From: Bog-473 sp963717455
Lineage (GTDB): Bacteria > Actinomycetota > Acidimicrobiia > Acidimicrobiales > RAAP-2
Direction: 5' to 3'
DNA length: 64,000 bases
Assembly: GCA_963717455.1 (NCBI GenBank)
Contig: OY970336.1
Span: 2,108,001 to 2,172,000 of the forward strand
Part shown: positions 9,465 to 17,604 of the stretch, piece after piece
How positions within the stretch are numbered: the stretch's first letter is position 1
How the letters are laid out: each line of letters begins with the position of its first letter
Translations under genes and position numbers: made by a program
Notes under the pieces: model-generated
The model's input: the letters and a program-made list of their open reading frames with translations, nothing else
Database searches by the model: none
What the model was told of the DNA's origin: nothing

Positions 9465-9649
9465 CCTGACACGGCCGTCCGGCGTCTGACCTGGCCCAGT
9501 CCGACCAAGGACCAGTTGAAGCGATTCTTTTCGAACCGGCCGGCGCGGGCAGCGTTGTGCGGAGGGCCAACTCAGTGGCCACCTCCTGGTCCGGCAACAT
9601 AGTAACTGCTATGGTGCACCTGGCCAAGAATGTGAAGGGGTGGAGTCGT

Positions 9650-12064
9650 ATGGCTGGAGCACTCGGAGGTCTGCGCGTTCTCGACTTGTCCTGGGGCATG
9701 GCCGGCCCCATGACCACCATGTTCCTGGCCGACAACGGGGCTGAGGTCATACGGATCGAGTCGCCCCTGGGCGATCCCTTTGCGCAGCAGACGGGGTACC
9801 GGGTCTGGAATCGGGGCAAGCGCAGTGCCGGCCTCGATCTTCAAAGCGTCGAGGGAAGGCAGCAGTTCGACGCGCTCGCCCGGACGTCCGATGTCGTCGT
9901 CGACAGCTTCTCACTGGGGACGACCACGCGGCTCGGGATCGACCACGACGCCCTCAGTGCGCTCAATCCAGCGCTCATCACCTGCTCGATCACCGCCTAT
10001 GGGGAGCACTCGGTGCACCGTGACCGTCCCGGGTACGACGGGCTCGTGGCAGCCCGGACGGGCCTTCTCTATGACCAGAAGGGAAGGCGGGGGACAGCCA
10101 TGGAGTTCATCAACGGCCGTCCCGGGCCGTATCCCGAGTTCGACGCGCCCGAGGGTCTCGTGCGCGGCGCCGATCGAGACGGTCCGATCTTCCCGCGCAC
10201 CCCATGGCCGAGCATCGGCGCGGCCTATTTCGCCACGCTGGGGATCGCGGCGGCGCTGCGGGCCCGACAGGTCAGTGGTCTGGGTCAGCGCGTGACCACG
10301 TCGCTGCTCCAGGGCGCCCTGGCTGCGTCGTGCCTGAACTGGCAGCGGGTCGAGAATCCGGATGCGCCGTTGTATTGGATGTGGCCCGTCGACTCGAGGT
10401 CGATCGAGGGGCTCTACGAGTGTGCGGACGGGAAATGGGTCCATCATTGGACGCTCCGCCCCCGCTGGGTCCTGGCCGCCGCCGAAGGCGACAAGCTCTC
10501 GGCCGTCGGGCTGGACACGTCGTACCGGGACGATCCTGATCGTGTGTCCATGGAGTCGGACGGGATGTTGGCCGGGATCTTCCTCCACCCGCAAATGGCG
10601 GAGGCGTTCAAGAAGTTCCCCGCCGACGAATGGGTCCGCGCCGCAGAGGAGGCGGGTCTCGGCATCACCACCGTCCGGCCGCCGGGCGAGGCATTGATGG
10701 ACAAGTCGTTTCTTGCCGATGGCTGCGTGGTCGAGGTCGACGACCCCGAGCAGGGGCCGATTCGCCACGCGGGATCCTTGCTGGAGTTCTCAGCGACACC
10801 TGGCGCCGTCGCCGGGCCCGCACCCCGTTCGGACCAACACGCCGAGGAAGTGCTCGCCGCGTCCCTCTCTGCCGCGACACGCCCCCGCCCAGAGCTCGGG
10901 TCCGACGAGTCGCTCGCGCATCCTCTGGCCGGGATCCGGGTCCTCGACCTCGGGCTCGGGGTCGCGGGACCGTTCACCGGGCGCGTGCTCGCCGACCTGG
11001 GGGCCGATGTCATCAAGATAAACGCGCTGCACGACACCTACTGGAACGGCACGCACATGGGCCTCGGCATCAACCGTGGGAAGCGCAGCATCGCACTCAA
11101 TCTCAAGGACCCGGCTGGCAGGGAGGCGCTGGACAAGCTGCTGCAGCACACTGACGTGATCACGCTGAACTGGAGGCCGGGAGCGGCCGCCCGGCAGGGC
11201 CTCGACTACGAGACCCTCCGAGAGCGTTTTCCCAGACTCGTCTACTGCAATACTCGCGGGTACGAGAAGGGTCCCAGATCCGATCTGCCGGGCACCGACC
11301 AGAATGCGGCGGCCATGACGGGGACGGAGTGGGAGGACGGGGCGTGCGGCGCCGGAAACCCTCCGCTCTGGAGCCGGTCCAACATGGGGGACACCGGCAA
11401 TGCCCTGCTGGCGGCCATCGCCATCACTTCCGCCCTCTACCACCGGGACAGAACCGGCGAGGGCCAGGCGGTCAGCACCTCCATCGTCAACGCCGGGCTC
11501 CTGCATACGTCCTACGCGTGGGTCCATTCGGACGGCACGACGCCGGACTGGGGGCAGGTGGACGGCGATCAGTACGGGCTCTCTCCCTATTACCGCCTCT
11601 ACCGGTGCGCCCTCGGTGAATGGATCTTCGTCGCCGCCGTTACCGCTGAGGCGCGGGCAAAGCTGCGGACGCTGCTCCCCGGCGCGCCCGCAGCAGACGA
11701 TGACGAGTCGGTGGCGGAGTGGCTCGGCTCCTATTTCGAGAGCACGGCGGCGGCGGAGGCCTTCTCCGCCCTCGATGACGCGGGCGTGCCGATTGAGGTG
11801 GTTGACGAACTCTTCTGCCGAGACCTCTTCGACGATCCTGAGGCCAGGCGACTGAGCTTGGTCAGTGAGACCCGGTCGAGCAGCGTGGGCAGGTTCGAAG
11901 ACCCCGGCCTGCTGGTCAACATCAGCCCCGCCGAGCCGGTCATCCAACGCGGTCCGTGCGCCTGCGGGGAGCAGACGAGAGACATCCTGAAGGAACTGGG
12001 CTACTCCGACGCCCAGGTCGAGGCCATGGTGGAGAGCCGGGCCGTCCTAGATGGAGCATCATGA
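9650..12064 (+). CDS. Double-domain class III (CaiB/BaiF) CoA-transferase
   Basis: About 804 residues containing two tandem CaiB-like domains. Domain 1 starts LGGLRVLDLSWGMAGPM and domain 2, near residue 420, starts LAGIRVLDLGLGVAGPFTGR. Each has its own ADxGAxVIKI-type CoA-binding segment and a GKRS(A/I) motif. Class III transferases move CoA between an acyl-CoA and an acid. The ATG at 9650 is chosen for the GGAG about six bases upstream; upstream in-frame starts lack this. The stop overlaps the next start as ATGA. The substrate is probably a polycyclic or aromatic acid, given the following DUF35 and Ltp2-like genes. Confidence 0.88.
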   Translation: MAGALGGLRVLDLSWGMAGPMTTMFLADNGAEVIRIESPLGDPFAQQTGYRVWNRGKRSAGLDLQSVEGRQQFDALARTSDVVVDSFSLGTTTRLGIDHDALSALNPALITCSITAYGEHSVHRDRPGYDGLVAARTGLLYDQKGRRGTAMEFINGRPGPYPEFDAPEGLVRGADRDGPIFPRTPWPSIGAAYFATLGIAAALRARQVSGLGQRVTTSLLQGALAASCLNWQRVENPDAPLYWMWPVDSRSIEGLYECADGKWVHHWTLRPRWVLAAAEGDKLSAVGLDTSYRDDPDRVSMESDGMLAGIFLHPQMAEAFKKFPADEWVRAAEEAGLGITTVRPPGEALMDKSFLADGCVVEVDDPEQGPIRHAGSLLEFSATPGAVAGPAPRSDQHAEEVLAASLSAATRPRPELGSDESLAHPLAGIRVLDLGLGVAGPFTGRVLADLGADVIKINALHDTYWNGTHMGLGINRGKRSIALNLKDPAGREALDKLLQHTDVITLNWRPGAAARQGLDYETLRERFPRLVYCNTRGYEKGPRSDLPGTDQNAAAMTGTEWEDGACGAGNPPLWSRSNMGDTGNALLAAIAITSALYHRDRTGEGQAVSTSIVNAGLLHTSYAWVHSDGTTPDWGQVDGDQYGLSPYYRLYRCALGEWIFVAAVTAEARAKLRTLLPGAPAADDDESVAEWLGSYFESTAAAEAFSALDDAGVPIEVVDELFCRDLFDDPEARRLSLVSETRSSSVGRFEDPGLLVNISPAEPVIQRGPCACGEQTRDILKELGYSDAQVEAMVESRAVLDGAS

Positions 12065-12486
12065 CCGAGGCGGACGAGGTCTCCCGCCCGGCTCCCCTCC
12101 TCAGTGACGACAACCACTTCTATTGGGACGCGGCCCGCGATGGTCGGCTCGTCACGCAGAGGTGCCTGCGGTGTGGCCGGTTGCGTCACCCTCCCCGCCC
12201 CATGTGCCCCGAGTGCCACTCTCTCGAATTCGAGATCATCGCCCTGTCGGGACACGGGGTCGTCTACAGCTACACCATCCTCCATCACCCGCAGAACCCG
12301 GCGTTCGAGTACCCGGTTCTGGCTGCCCTCATCGATCTCGACGAGGGCGTCCGCGTGCTATCGAACTTGGTCGACGTCGACCCGCACGACATCAACATCG
12401 GGATGCCCGTGACCGTCGACTTCCGGCCGACGCGTGACGATGGTGCGGTCCCCGTCTTCAAGCCCAAGGCGACAGCCGATGGATAG
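12061..12486 (+). CDS. DUF35 protein: zinc ribbon plus OB fold, aldolase partner
   Basis: A 141-residue protein. The rubredoxin-like zinc ribbon CLRCGRLRHPPRPMCPEC uses four Cys, and the C-terminal half (GVVYSYTILHHP, VLAALIDLDEGVRVL) is the OB fold. DUF35 proteins such as the ChsH2 C-terminal domain bind Ltp2-type enzymes and are needed for side-chain retro-aldol cleavage. The ATG at 12061 overlaps the stop of the CoA-transferase gene. The next start lies inside this gene (8-base overlap), so this protein and the aldolase are almost certainly made together as a complex. Confidence 0.9.
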   Translation: MTEADEVSRPAPLLSDDNHFYWDAARDGRLVTQRCLRCGRLRHPPRPMCPECHSLEFEIIALSGHGVVYSYTILHHPQNPAFEYPVLAALIDLDEGVRVLSNLVDVDPHDINIGMPVTVDFRPTRDDGAVPVFKPKATADG

Positions 12487-13645
12487 TCGGCTCCGGGACA
12501 CGACTGCGATCGTCGGCCTCGGGCAGACGGAGTTCTCGAAGGCGGCCGGTCGTAGCGAGACACAGCTCGCCGCCGAAGCGATCGTCGCTGCGCTCGCAGA
12601 CGCGGGACTCACCACGGGTGACGTCGACGGTCTGGTCAGCTACACGATCGACCCCGTGGGGGAGACCGAGCTCGTCCGGACCCTCGGCATCCCTGAGGTC
12701 CGCTTCTCCAGCCGGGTGCCCTACGGAGGCGGCGGCTCCCAGGGCGTGCTCCTGCACGCGGCTTCCGCGGTTGCGGCCGGCGTCGCCGACGTGGTGGTCG
12801 CGTACCGAGCCATCAAGGCCAGGTCGGGTAACCGCTTCGGACGAGCGGCGGTCGGGGGCAGAGGGGGGTCCGCACATGAGGGCACGACAGCCATGCAGTG
12901 GTGCACCCCTTACGGCGTTCTCACTCCGGCGTCGTGGATGTCGCTCAATTCGGTGCGCTACATGCACACGTACGGCGTGGCGAGCGAGGATTTCGGTCGT
13001 GCGGTCGTGCAGTTCAGGGAGTACGCCGCCAACAATCCGAATGCCCACTTCTACAAGAAACCCATCACGCTGGACGAGCACCAAGCCTCCCGCTGGATCG
13101 CAGAACCGTCCATCCGGCTCTTCGACTGCTGCCAGGAGACCGATGGCTCGGTAGCCCTGGTGATCACCTCCGCCGACCGTGCATCCACCTGTGACCATCC
13201 TGTGCTCATCGGGGCGGCAGCGAACGCCGGACTGTTCGAGGAGGAGATCGCCAGCAACCACTACACGAAGGACATCGCGTTCATGGAGGGCTGCGCCGCC
13301 ATGGCGGAGCGCCTGTTCGAGGGGTATGGATTCACGCGCTCCGACATCGACGTCGCCATGATCTACGACGCGTTCTCCCCGATGTTCCTTATGCAGCTCG
13401 AGGCTCTCGGTTACTGCGGCCGCGGAGAGGCCAAGGACTTCATTGCTGACGGCAACCTGGGCCCTCGGGGCAGCCTTCCCTGCAACACCAACGGAGGGTT
13501 GATCGGCGAGGGCTACATCCATGGGCTGAACCTCACCGCGGAAGCCGTACGCCAGCTCCGCGGCACGTCAGCGAATCAGCTGGTCGATCCCACGACCGCG
13601 CTCATCTGCGCCGGTCGAACCGGCGTCATTCTCAGGCGATCCTGA
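12479..13645 (+). CDS. Ltp2-like aldolase (thiolase fold, no nucleophilic Cys)
   Basis: A 388-residue thiolase-superfamily protein of the lipid-transfer/SCP-x type. Where thiolases carry the acylated Cys it has PYGGGGSQG, so it cannot act as a normal thiolase. Tyr296 (in MIYDAFS) and Tyr346 (in GEGYIHGLN) are 50 residues apart. This matches the spacing of the two active-site tyrosines reported, as I recall, for the Ltp2 aldolases (294/344). With the DUF35 partner encoded just upstream, retro-aldol cleavage of a beta-hydroxyacyl-CoA side chain is the best guess. NTNGGLIGEGYIHG is the conserved C-terminal motif. Confidence 0.87.
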   Translation: MDSRLRDTTAIVGLGQTEFSKAAGRSETQLAAEAIVAALADAGLTTGDVDGLVSYTIDPVGETELVRTLGIPEVRFSSRVPYGGGGSQGVLLHAASAVAAGVADVVVAYRAIKARSGNRFGRAAVGGRGGSAHEGTTAMQWCTPYGVLTPASWMSLNSVRYMHTYGVASEDFGRAVVQFREYAANNPNAHFYKKPITLDEHQASRWIAEPSIRLFDCCQETDGSVALVITSADRASTCDHPVLIGAAANAGLFEEEIASNHYTKDIAFMEGCAAMAERLFEGYGFTRSDIDVAMIYDAFSPMFLMQLEALGYCGRGEAKDFIADGNLGPRGSLPCNTNGGLIGEGYIHGLNLTAEAVRQLRGTSANQLVDPTTALICAGRTGVILRRS

Positions 13646-13670
13646 GCGGACGTCTGGAGCGGCACCCCTC

Positions 13671-14342
13671 ATGGCAGACGGTCACGGAGCAGATCCAGCG
13701 GGCACCCGGTTGCGGGAGCTCTTGGTACCCGGTCGGTGTGCGGTCCTCGTCCAGGAGCTCCAGGAGGGCGTGGTCGGTTCGGCTTCACCCCTCGGTGCAT
13801 TGGCCGAGGTGGTGCGAGAGTCCGCCGTTGTGCCCCACGCGGCGAAGGTGGCTGCGGGCGCCCGTCGGAGCGGGGTCCCCATCATCCACTGCACCGCTGA
13901 GAACCTGCCACAGGGTCTCGGGCACAATGGGAATGCCCGGCTGTTCGCCGCGGCGCGAAAGCTGCGGATGGACAACCGGCCCGGCTCCGACTCCGTTCTA
14001 CCGGTCAGCGACCTCGGCCCGTTCGATACCGATATCGTGCTGCCCCGCTTGCACGGCCTGAGCCCGCTCACCGGCTCGTCGCTGGACTCACTGCTCCGCA
14101 ACAGCGGCATCGACTCCCTCGTGGTGATGGGCGTCTCGCTGAACGTGGCGATACCGAATCTTGTCTTCGACGCGGTGAACCGGTCGTATCACGTGGTCCT
14201 GGTGTCCGACGCCGTCGAGGGGGTCCCCCGGGAGTACGGGGACCAGATGCTGGAACACACCCTGTCGCTCCTCTGCACGATCGCGTCGAGCGAGGAGATC
14301 GTCGAGGCCTGGGCTGCACTCCTCGACCGGACGGGCCGCTGA
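13671..14342 (+). CDS. Isochorismatase-fold protein lacking the usual catalytic triad
   Basis: A 223-residue member of the cysteine-hydrolase fold (PIIHCTAEN; GIDSLVVMGVSLNVAI). The Asp of the N-terminal strand (LxVxDxQ) is replaced in AVLVQELQEG. The Lys near residue 125 is Leu (VLPRLHGLSPL). The nucleophilic Cys after the GVxTNxC turn is missing in GVSLNVAIPN. The fold is clear, but hydrolase activity of the usual kind is unlikely. It follows the aldolase by 25 bases and overlaps the next gene by one base, so it belongs to the operon. A non-enzymatic or changed chemistry is possible. Confidence 0.83.
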   Translation: MADGHGADPAGTRLRELLVPGRCAVLVQELQEGVVGSASPLGALAEVVRESAVVPHAAKVAAGARRSGVPIIHCTAENLPQGLGHNGNARLFAAARKLRMDNRPGSDSVLPVSDLGPFDTDIVLPRLHGLSPLTGSSLDSLLRNSGIDSLVVMGVSLNVAIPNLVFDAVNRSYHVVLVSDAVEGVPREYGDQMLEHTLSLLCTIASSEEIVEAWAALLDRTGR

Positions 14343-15232
14343 TGGCCGCCGACCTCGCGGCCCTGGTGGACGACCTCGTGGCCGAGTCCGCCGCCCTCGA
14401 CGCCGTGCTCGAGAGGCTCCCAGCGGGGCAATGGTCCCTGGCCACCCCGTCTGCGGGCTGGAGCGTGGGCGATCAGGTCAGCCACCTGGCCTACTTCGAC
14501 GGGACGACGCTGCAGTCGCTCACGGATCCCGAGCAGTTCCGCCGGGGCGCCGAGGCGCTCAAGGCCGGCGGCGACGACTTCTCGGACCGCATCGCGGCCG
14601 AGCACCGCGGCCTCCCAGCGGCGGACCTACTCGGCTGGTTCCGAGCCGCTCGGGCGGCACTGGTGGCCGCCTACCGTGCGGCCGACCCGGGGCGGCGACT
14701 GCCCTGGTACGGGCCGGACATGACGCCGGCCTCGTCGGTCACGGCGCGGCTGATGGAGACCTGGGCGCACGGTCAGGACATCGTCGACGCGTTCGGCGCC
14801 GAGCGTGTCGCGACCGGGAGGTTGCGTCATGTCGCCGACCTCGGCATCCGCGCCATCCCCTACAGCCACGCCGTCAATCGACTGGCGCCGCCCACAGAGC
14901 CGATCAGGGTCGAGCTGACCGCGCCGGACGGGGACCAATGGAGCTGGGGGTCCGACGACGCGGTCAACTGCGTCGTCGGCGACTCGTTGGACTTCTGTCT
15001 CGTCGTCACGCAGCGGAGGCACCCCCTCGACACCGGTCTGGTCGTCATCGGGCCGGTGGCGCAGCGGTGGGTCGCCATCGCGCAGGCCTTCGCCGGCCCG
15101 GCCGGGCCGGGCCGGCCCCGGGTGGCCTTCAGGGGTGGGCCAACGGATCTGGAGGCCTCGTCGGCCGCCGGTTCGCGGCACGACGTGTACCTGGAAACGA
15201 GTTCGAGCAACGGAAAGAGTGACAACGAATGA
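14342..15232 (+). CDS. TIGR03084 / mycothiol-dependent isomerase-like (DinB fold) protein
   Basis: A 296-residue protein. The N-terminal four-helix DinB-like domain contains WSVGDQVSHLAYFD and METWAHGQDIVDA, whose His residues form the metal site seen in maleylpyruvate isomerase relatives. A C-terminal domain follows (LTAPDGDQWSWGSD). TIGR03084 proteins are found almost only in actinobacteria. The start overlaps the previous stop as TGATG. Function is unproven; thiol-dependent isomerisation or conjugation is inferred from the family only. Confidence 0.85.
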   Translation: MAADLAALVDDLVAESAALDAVLERLPAGQWSLATPSAGWSVGDQVSHLAYFDGTTLQSLTDPEQFRRGAEALKAGGDDFSDRIAAEHRGLPAADLLGWFRAARAALVAAYRAADPGRRLPWYGPDMTPASSVTARLMETWAHGQDIVDAFGAERVATGRLRHVADLGIRAIPYSHAVNRLAPPTEPIRVELTAPDGDQWSWGSDDAVNCVVGDSLDFCLVVTQRRHPLDTGLVVIGPVAQRWVAIAQAFAGPAGPGRPRVAFRGGPTDLEASSAAGSRHDVYLETSSSNGKSDNE

Positions 15233-15242
15233 AGGAGGAGCG

Positions 15243-16373
15243 ATGACCGTTCTGGACGCCCGTGAGGGTCCGATGAGCGATGAGCGGCTGATCTCGGCGG
15301 ATAGCCATGTCGCCATCACCCACGATCAAGTCAGAGCACATCTGGCGTCGGCCTTTCACCCCGACTACGACGCGGCCGTTGCCGCCTTCACCCAGCGGAT
15401 GGCGCGCGCCACCGCCGCGGCCAATCAGGCCGGCATGACGATGAAGCGGAGTGACAATGACGCACACATTGGGGCCAACGCGGTCTTCAAGCGGCCTGGC
15501 TACGGGGATCCCAGTGAGCGCCTCACGGACATGGACCTCGATGGCGTCGAGGTGGAGGTGCTGTACTCAGAGGTCAGCGCCTTCCGCTACATCCCGGACC
15601 TGAAGACTGGTGCCGGCGAGGCCACGCGTGCCTTCAATGACGCCCTGGACGAGTTCGCCTCAGCCGATCGCCAGCGACTGTGCGTGTCGTACCAGATACC
15701 GATCCATGACATCGAATTTGCCGTCTCGGAGGTTCAGCGCACTGCGGCGCGCGGGGGCAAGTCGCTGCAGCTGCCGGTCTTCCCGCCCGAGTTCGGGCTC
15801 CCCGACTACTACGACGAGCGGTACGACCGTCTCTTCTCGGCCATCGAGGAGACTGGACTCCCGGTCTGCTGCCATATCGGCCTGAACACGAGTCTGGACG
15901 ACCTGAGTCGGCGGGATCCGACGCCCCAGAAGGGCGTCATGGTGGCGATGACGCCGCTGACGACGGGGGAGGCGTTCGGGATGTGGATCCTGACTGGGGT
16001 CCTGGCCCGACACCCGCGGCTCAAGCTCGTCTTCGTAGAGCCCGGATTGGCCTGGGTGGCGTGGTGGCTGCACGTCGTCGATGACATGGTGCTCCGCCAG
16101 GGGTACGAGTTCCCAAGTTTGAGCGAGCTGCCCAGCTTCTATTTTCACCAGAACGTGCACCTGACCTTCATCGAAGAGGACTTCTCGCTCGAACTCCTGC
16201 GCGACCGGATCGGCGTGCGCAACATCATGTGGTCCTCCGACTATCCGCACCCGGTGACGTCATGGCCCCGGTCACGGCAGGTGGTGGAAGAGCAATTCCA
16301 CTCCATTCCGCCGGACGAACGGGAACTCATCCTCTCCGGGAACGCCAAACGGGTCTGGAATCTGCCGGATTAG
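15243..16373 (+). CDS. Amidohydrolase family 2 protein
   Basis: A fifth COG2159 protein of 376 residues. LISADSHVAI is the N-terminal metal motif, VCCHIGLNT the central His strand, VFVEPGLAWVAWW follows, and SSDYPHPVTSWP holds the catalytic Asp; it ends GNAKRVWNLPD. The ATG at 15243 has GAAGGAGGAG directly upstream, a strong ribosome-binding site. The frame extends upstream into the preceding gene, but this start is clearly preferred. It is the last enzyme of the rightward operon. Confidence 0.9.
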   Translation: MTVLDAREGPMSDERLISADSHVAITHDQVRAHLASAFHPDYDAAVAAFTQRMARATAAANQAGMTMKRSDNDAHIGANAVFKRPGYGDPSERLTDMDLDGVEVEVLYSEVSAFRYIPDLKTGAGEATRAFNDALDEFASADRQRLCVSYQIPIHDIEFAVSEVQRTAARGGKSLQLPVFPPEFGLPDYYDERYDRLFSAIEETGLPVCCHIGLNTSLDDLSRRDPTPQKGVMVAMTPLTTGEAFGMWILTGVLARHPRLKLVFVEPGLAWVAWWLHVVDDMVLRQGYEFPSLSELPSFYFHQNVHLTFIEEDFSLELLRDRIGVRNIMWSSDYPHPVTSWPRSRQVVEEQFHSIPPDERELILSGNAKRVWNLPD

Positions 16374-16525
16374 GTCGAATTGGGAGACCTGGCATGATTG
16401 CCGAGCGCCGACAGGACCGATGCCGGTGACCAGAACCCGTAGACGCGTGCAGCGTTGCCGGCCACGGTCAGGTCACGCTGTTGAGCGGGAACGCCTCGAA
16501 GGTCTTCTCACCTAGTGTTGCCATC

Positions 16526-17212
16526 GTGACGATCAAGGCAGACCGGACCACGGCCGACCGCAGCCAGCGCCGCGAGCGGACGGTCGCAAACGGGGAGATC
16601 GATACCCGGGACCGGGTGATTAAGGCGGCCGTCGAATGCATCATCGACCTGGGCTTCTACCGAGGATCCAGTACCAACGAAATCGCTCGCAGGGCGGGGG
16701 TCACCTGGGGGGTGATTCAGTGGTACTTCGGTAACCGCGAGGGCCTCATGCTCGCAGTACTCGAAGAGGGTGCGAGTCACATGGTTGCGACCGTCGAAGC
16801 AGCGCGCATAGACGGGGCGACCGTCGGAGAGCGCATGTCTCAACTGATCGACGTGTTCTCAGCACACTATGGCCGGCCCGACTACTTGGCCAGCCTTCAA
16901 GTGATGCTGAACATGCACCACGACCCCCGAACCAGTGCCGACGTGCGCAAGACGATGCGCGAAGTTGCGGAGCAGTCCAATGCCCACGTGCGACGGCTGC
17001 TGCGGGAAGCCCTCGGGCCGGCCGCCAACAAGCCCGAACTGGCGACGACGATCTTTCTCGTGATTCGCGGCTTCGCTTTCAGCCAACAACTTCTGGACTC
17101 CATGGCCTACGACACCTTGGCGCCCAAGCAAGACCGCGGCCCCCTGCGTCGACGCCTGCTGGCTCAGATCCTCGCGCCCTACATCGAGATCGCTGCGGCA
17201 ACGGATCGTTGA
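16526..17212 (+). CDS. TetR-family transcriptional regulator
   Basis: About 228 residues. The N-terminal helix-turn-helix (SSTNEIARRAGVTWGVIQWY) is followed by a ligand-binding helical domain with NMHHDPRTSADVRKTM. The start is uncertain: GTG at 16526 is used, but the frame is open from a GTG at 16481 and neither has a clear ribosome-binding site. It stands alone 150 bases after the amidohydrolase and probably controls the preceding operon or the ABC binding protein further right. Confidence 0.8.
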   Translation: MTIKADRTTADRSQRRERTVANGEIDTRDRVIKAAVECIIDLGFYRGSSTNEIARRAGVTWGVIQWYFGNREGLMLAVLEEGASHMVATVEAARIDGATVGERMSQLIDVFSAHYGRPDYLASLQVMLNMHHDPRTSADVRKTMREVAEQSNAHVRRLLREALGPAANKPELATTIFLVIRGFAFSQQLLDSMAYDTLAPKQDRGPLRRRLLAQILAPYIEIAAATDR

Positions 17213-17604
17213 CGCGTGACCCCGGAAGCGCCAACCACATCGTGGTCGCTCTCGACATCGCCAGGATGAGGCGCGTGGCTGGGAGACTCTCGAGCGTTGG
17301 GATCCACCGAACGGAATCACCCGTGTCTGGTAAGGACGAGGGGAGTGATGTTGTTCTTCTCGAGGACGACGACAGTGGACGAGTCACGGCATATATCCAC
17401 ACGCTCCACCGACTCCCGGCCGGCTTGCCAGCGCGCGAAGGCCTTGTCTCGATTCTTCGCCACCGCCGCGGCCGCATCAGCCACGAAAGGAAATTACTTT
17501 GATGTCGTACGAAATATCAATAGCGCTGACGGGGCCCTGCCGCGTCGATCCATTAAAGGCACGAGCACCATCCGGAGTTTCCGTCTGCTCCGCATCCACT
17601 GCCT
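17213..17604. other. Intergenic region without a supported gene
   Basis: This stretch lies between two convergent genes (TetR, rightward; solute-binding protein, leftward). Open frames exist, but their translations have no recognisable family and strongly biased composition. No clear hairpin terminator was seen. Confidence 0.5.
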
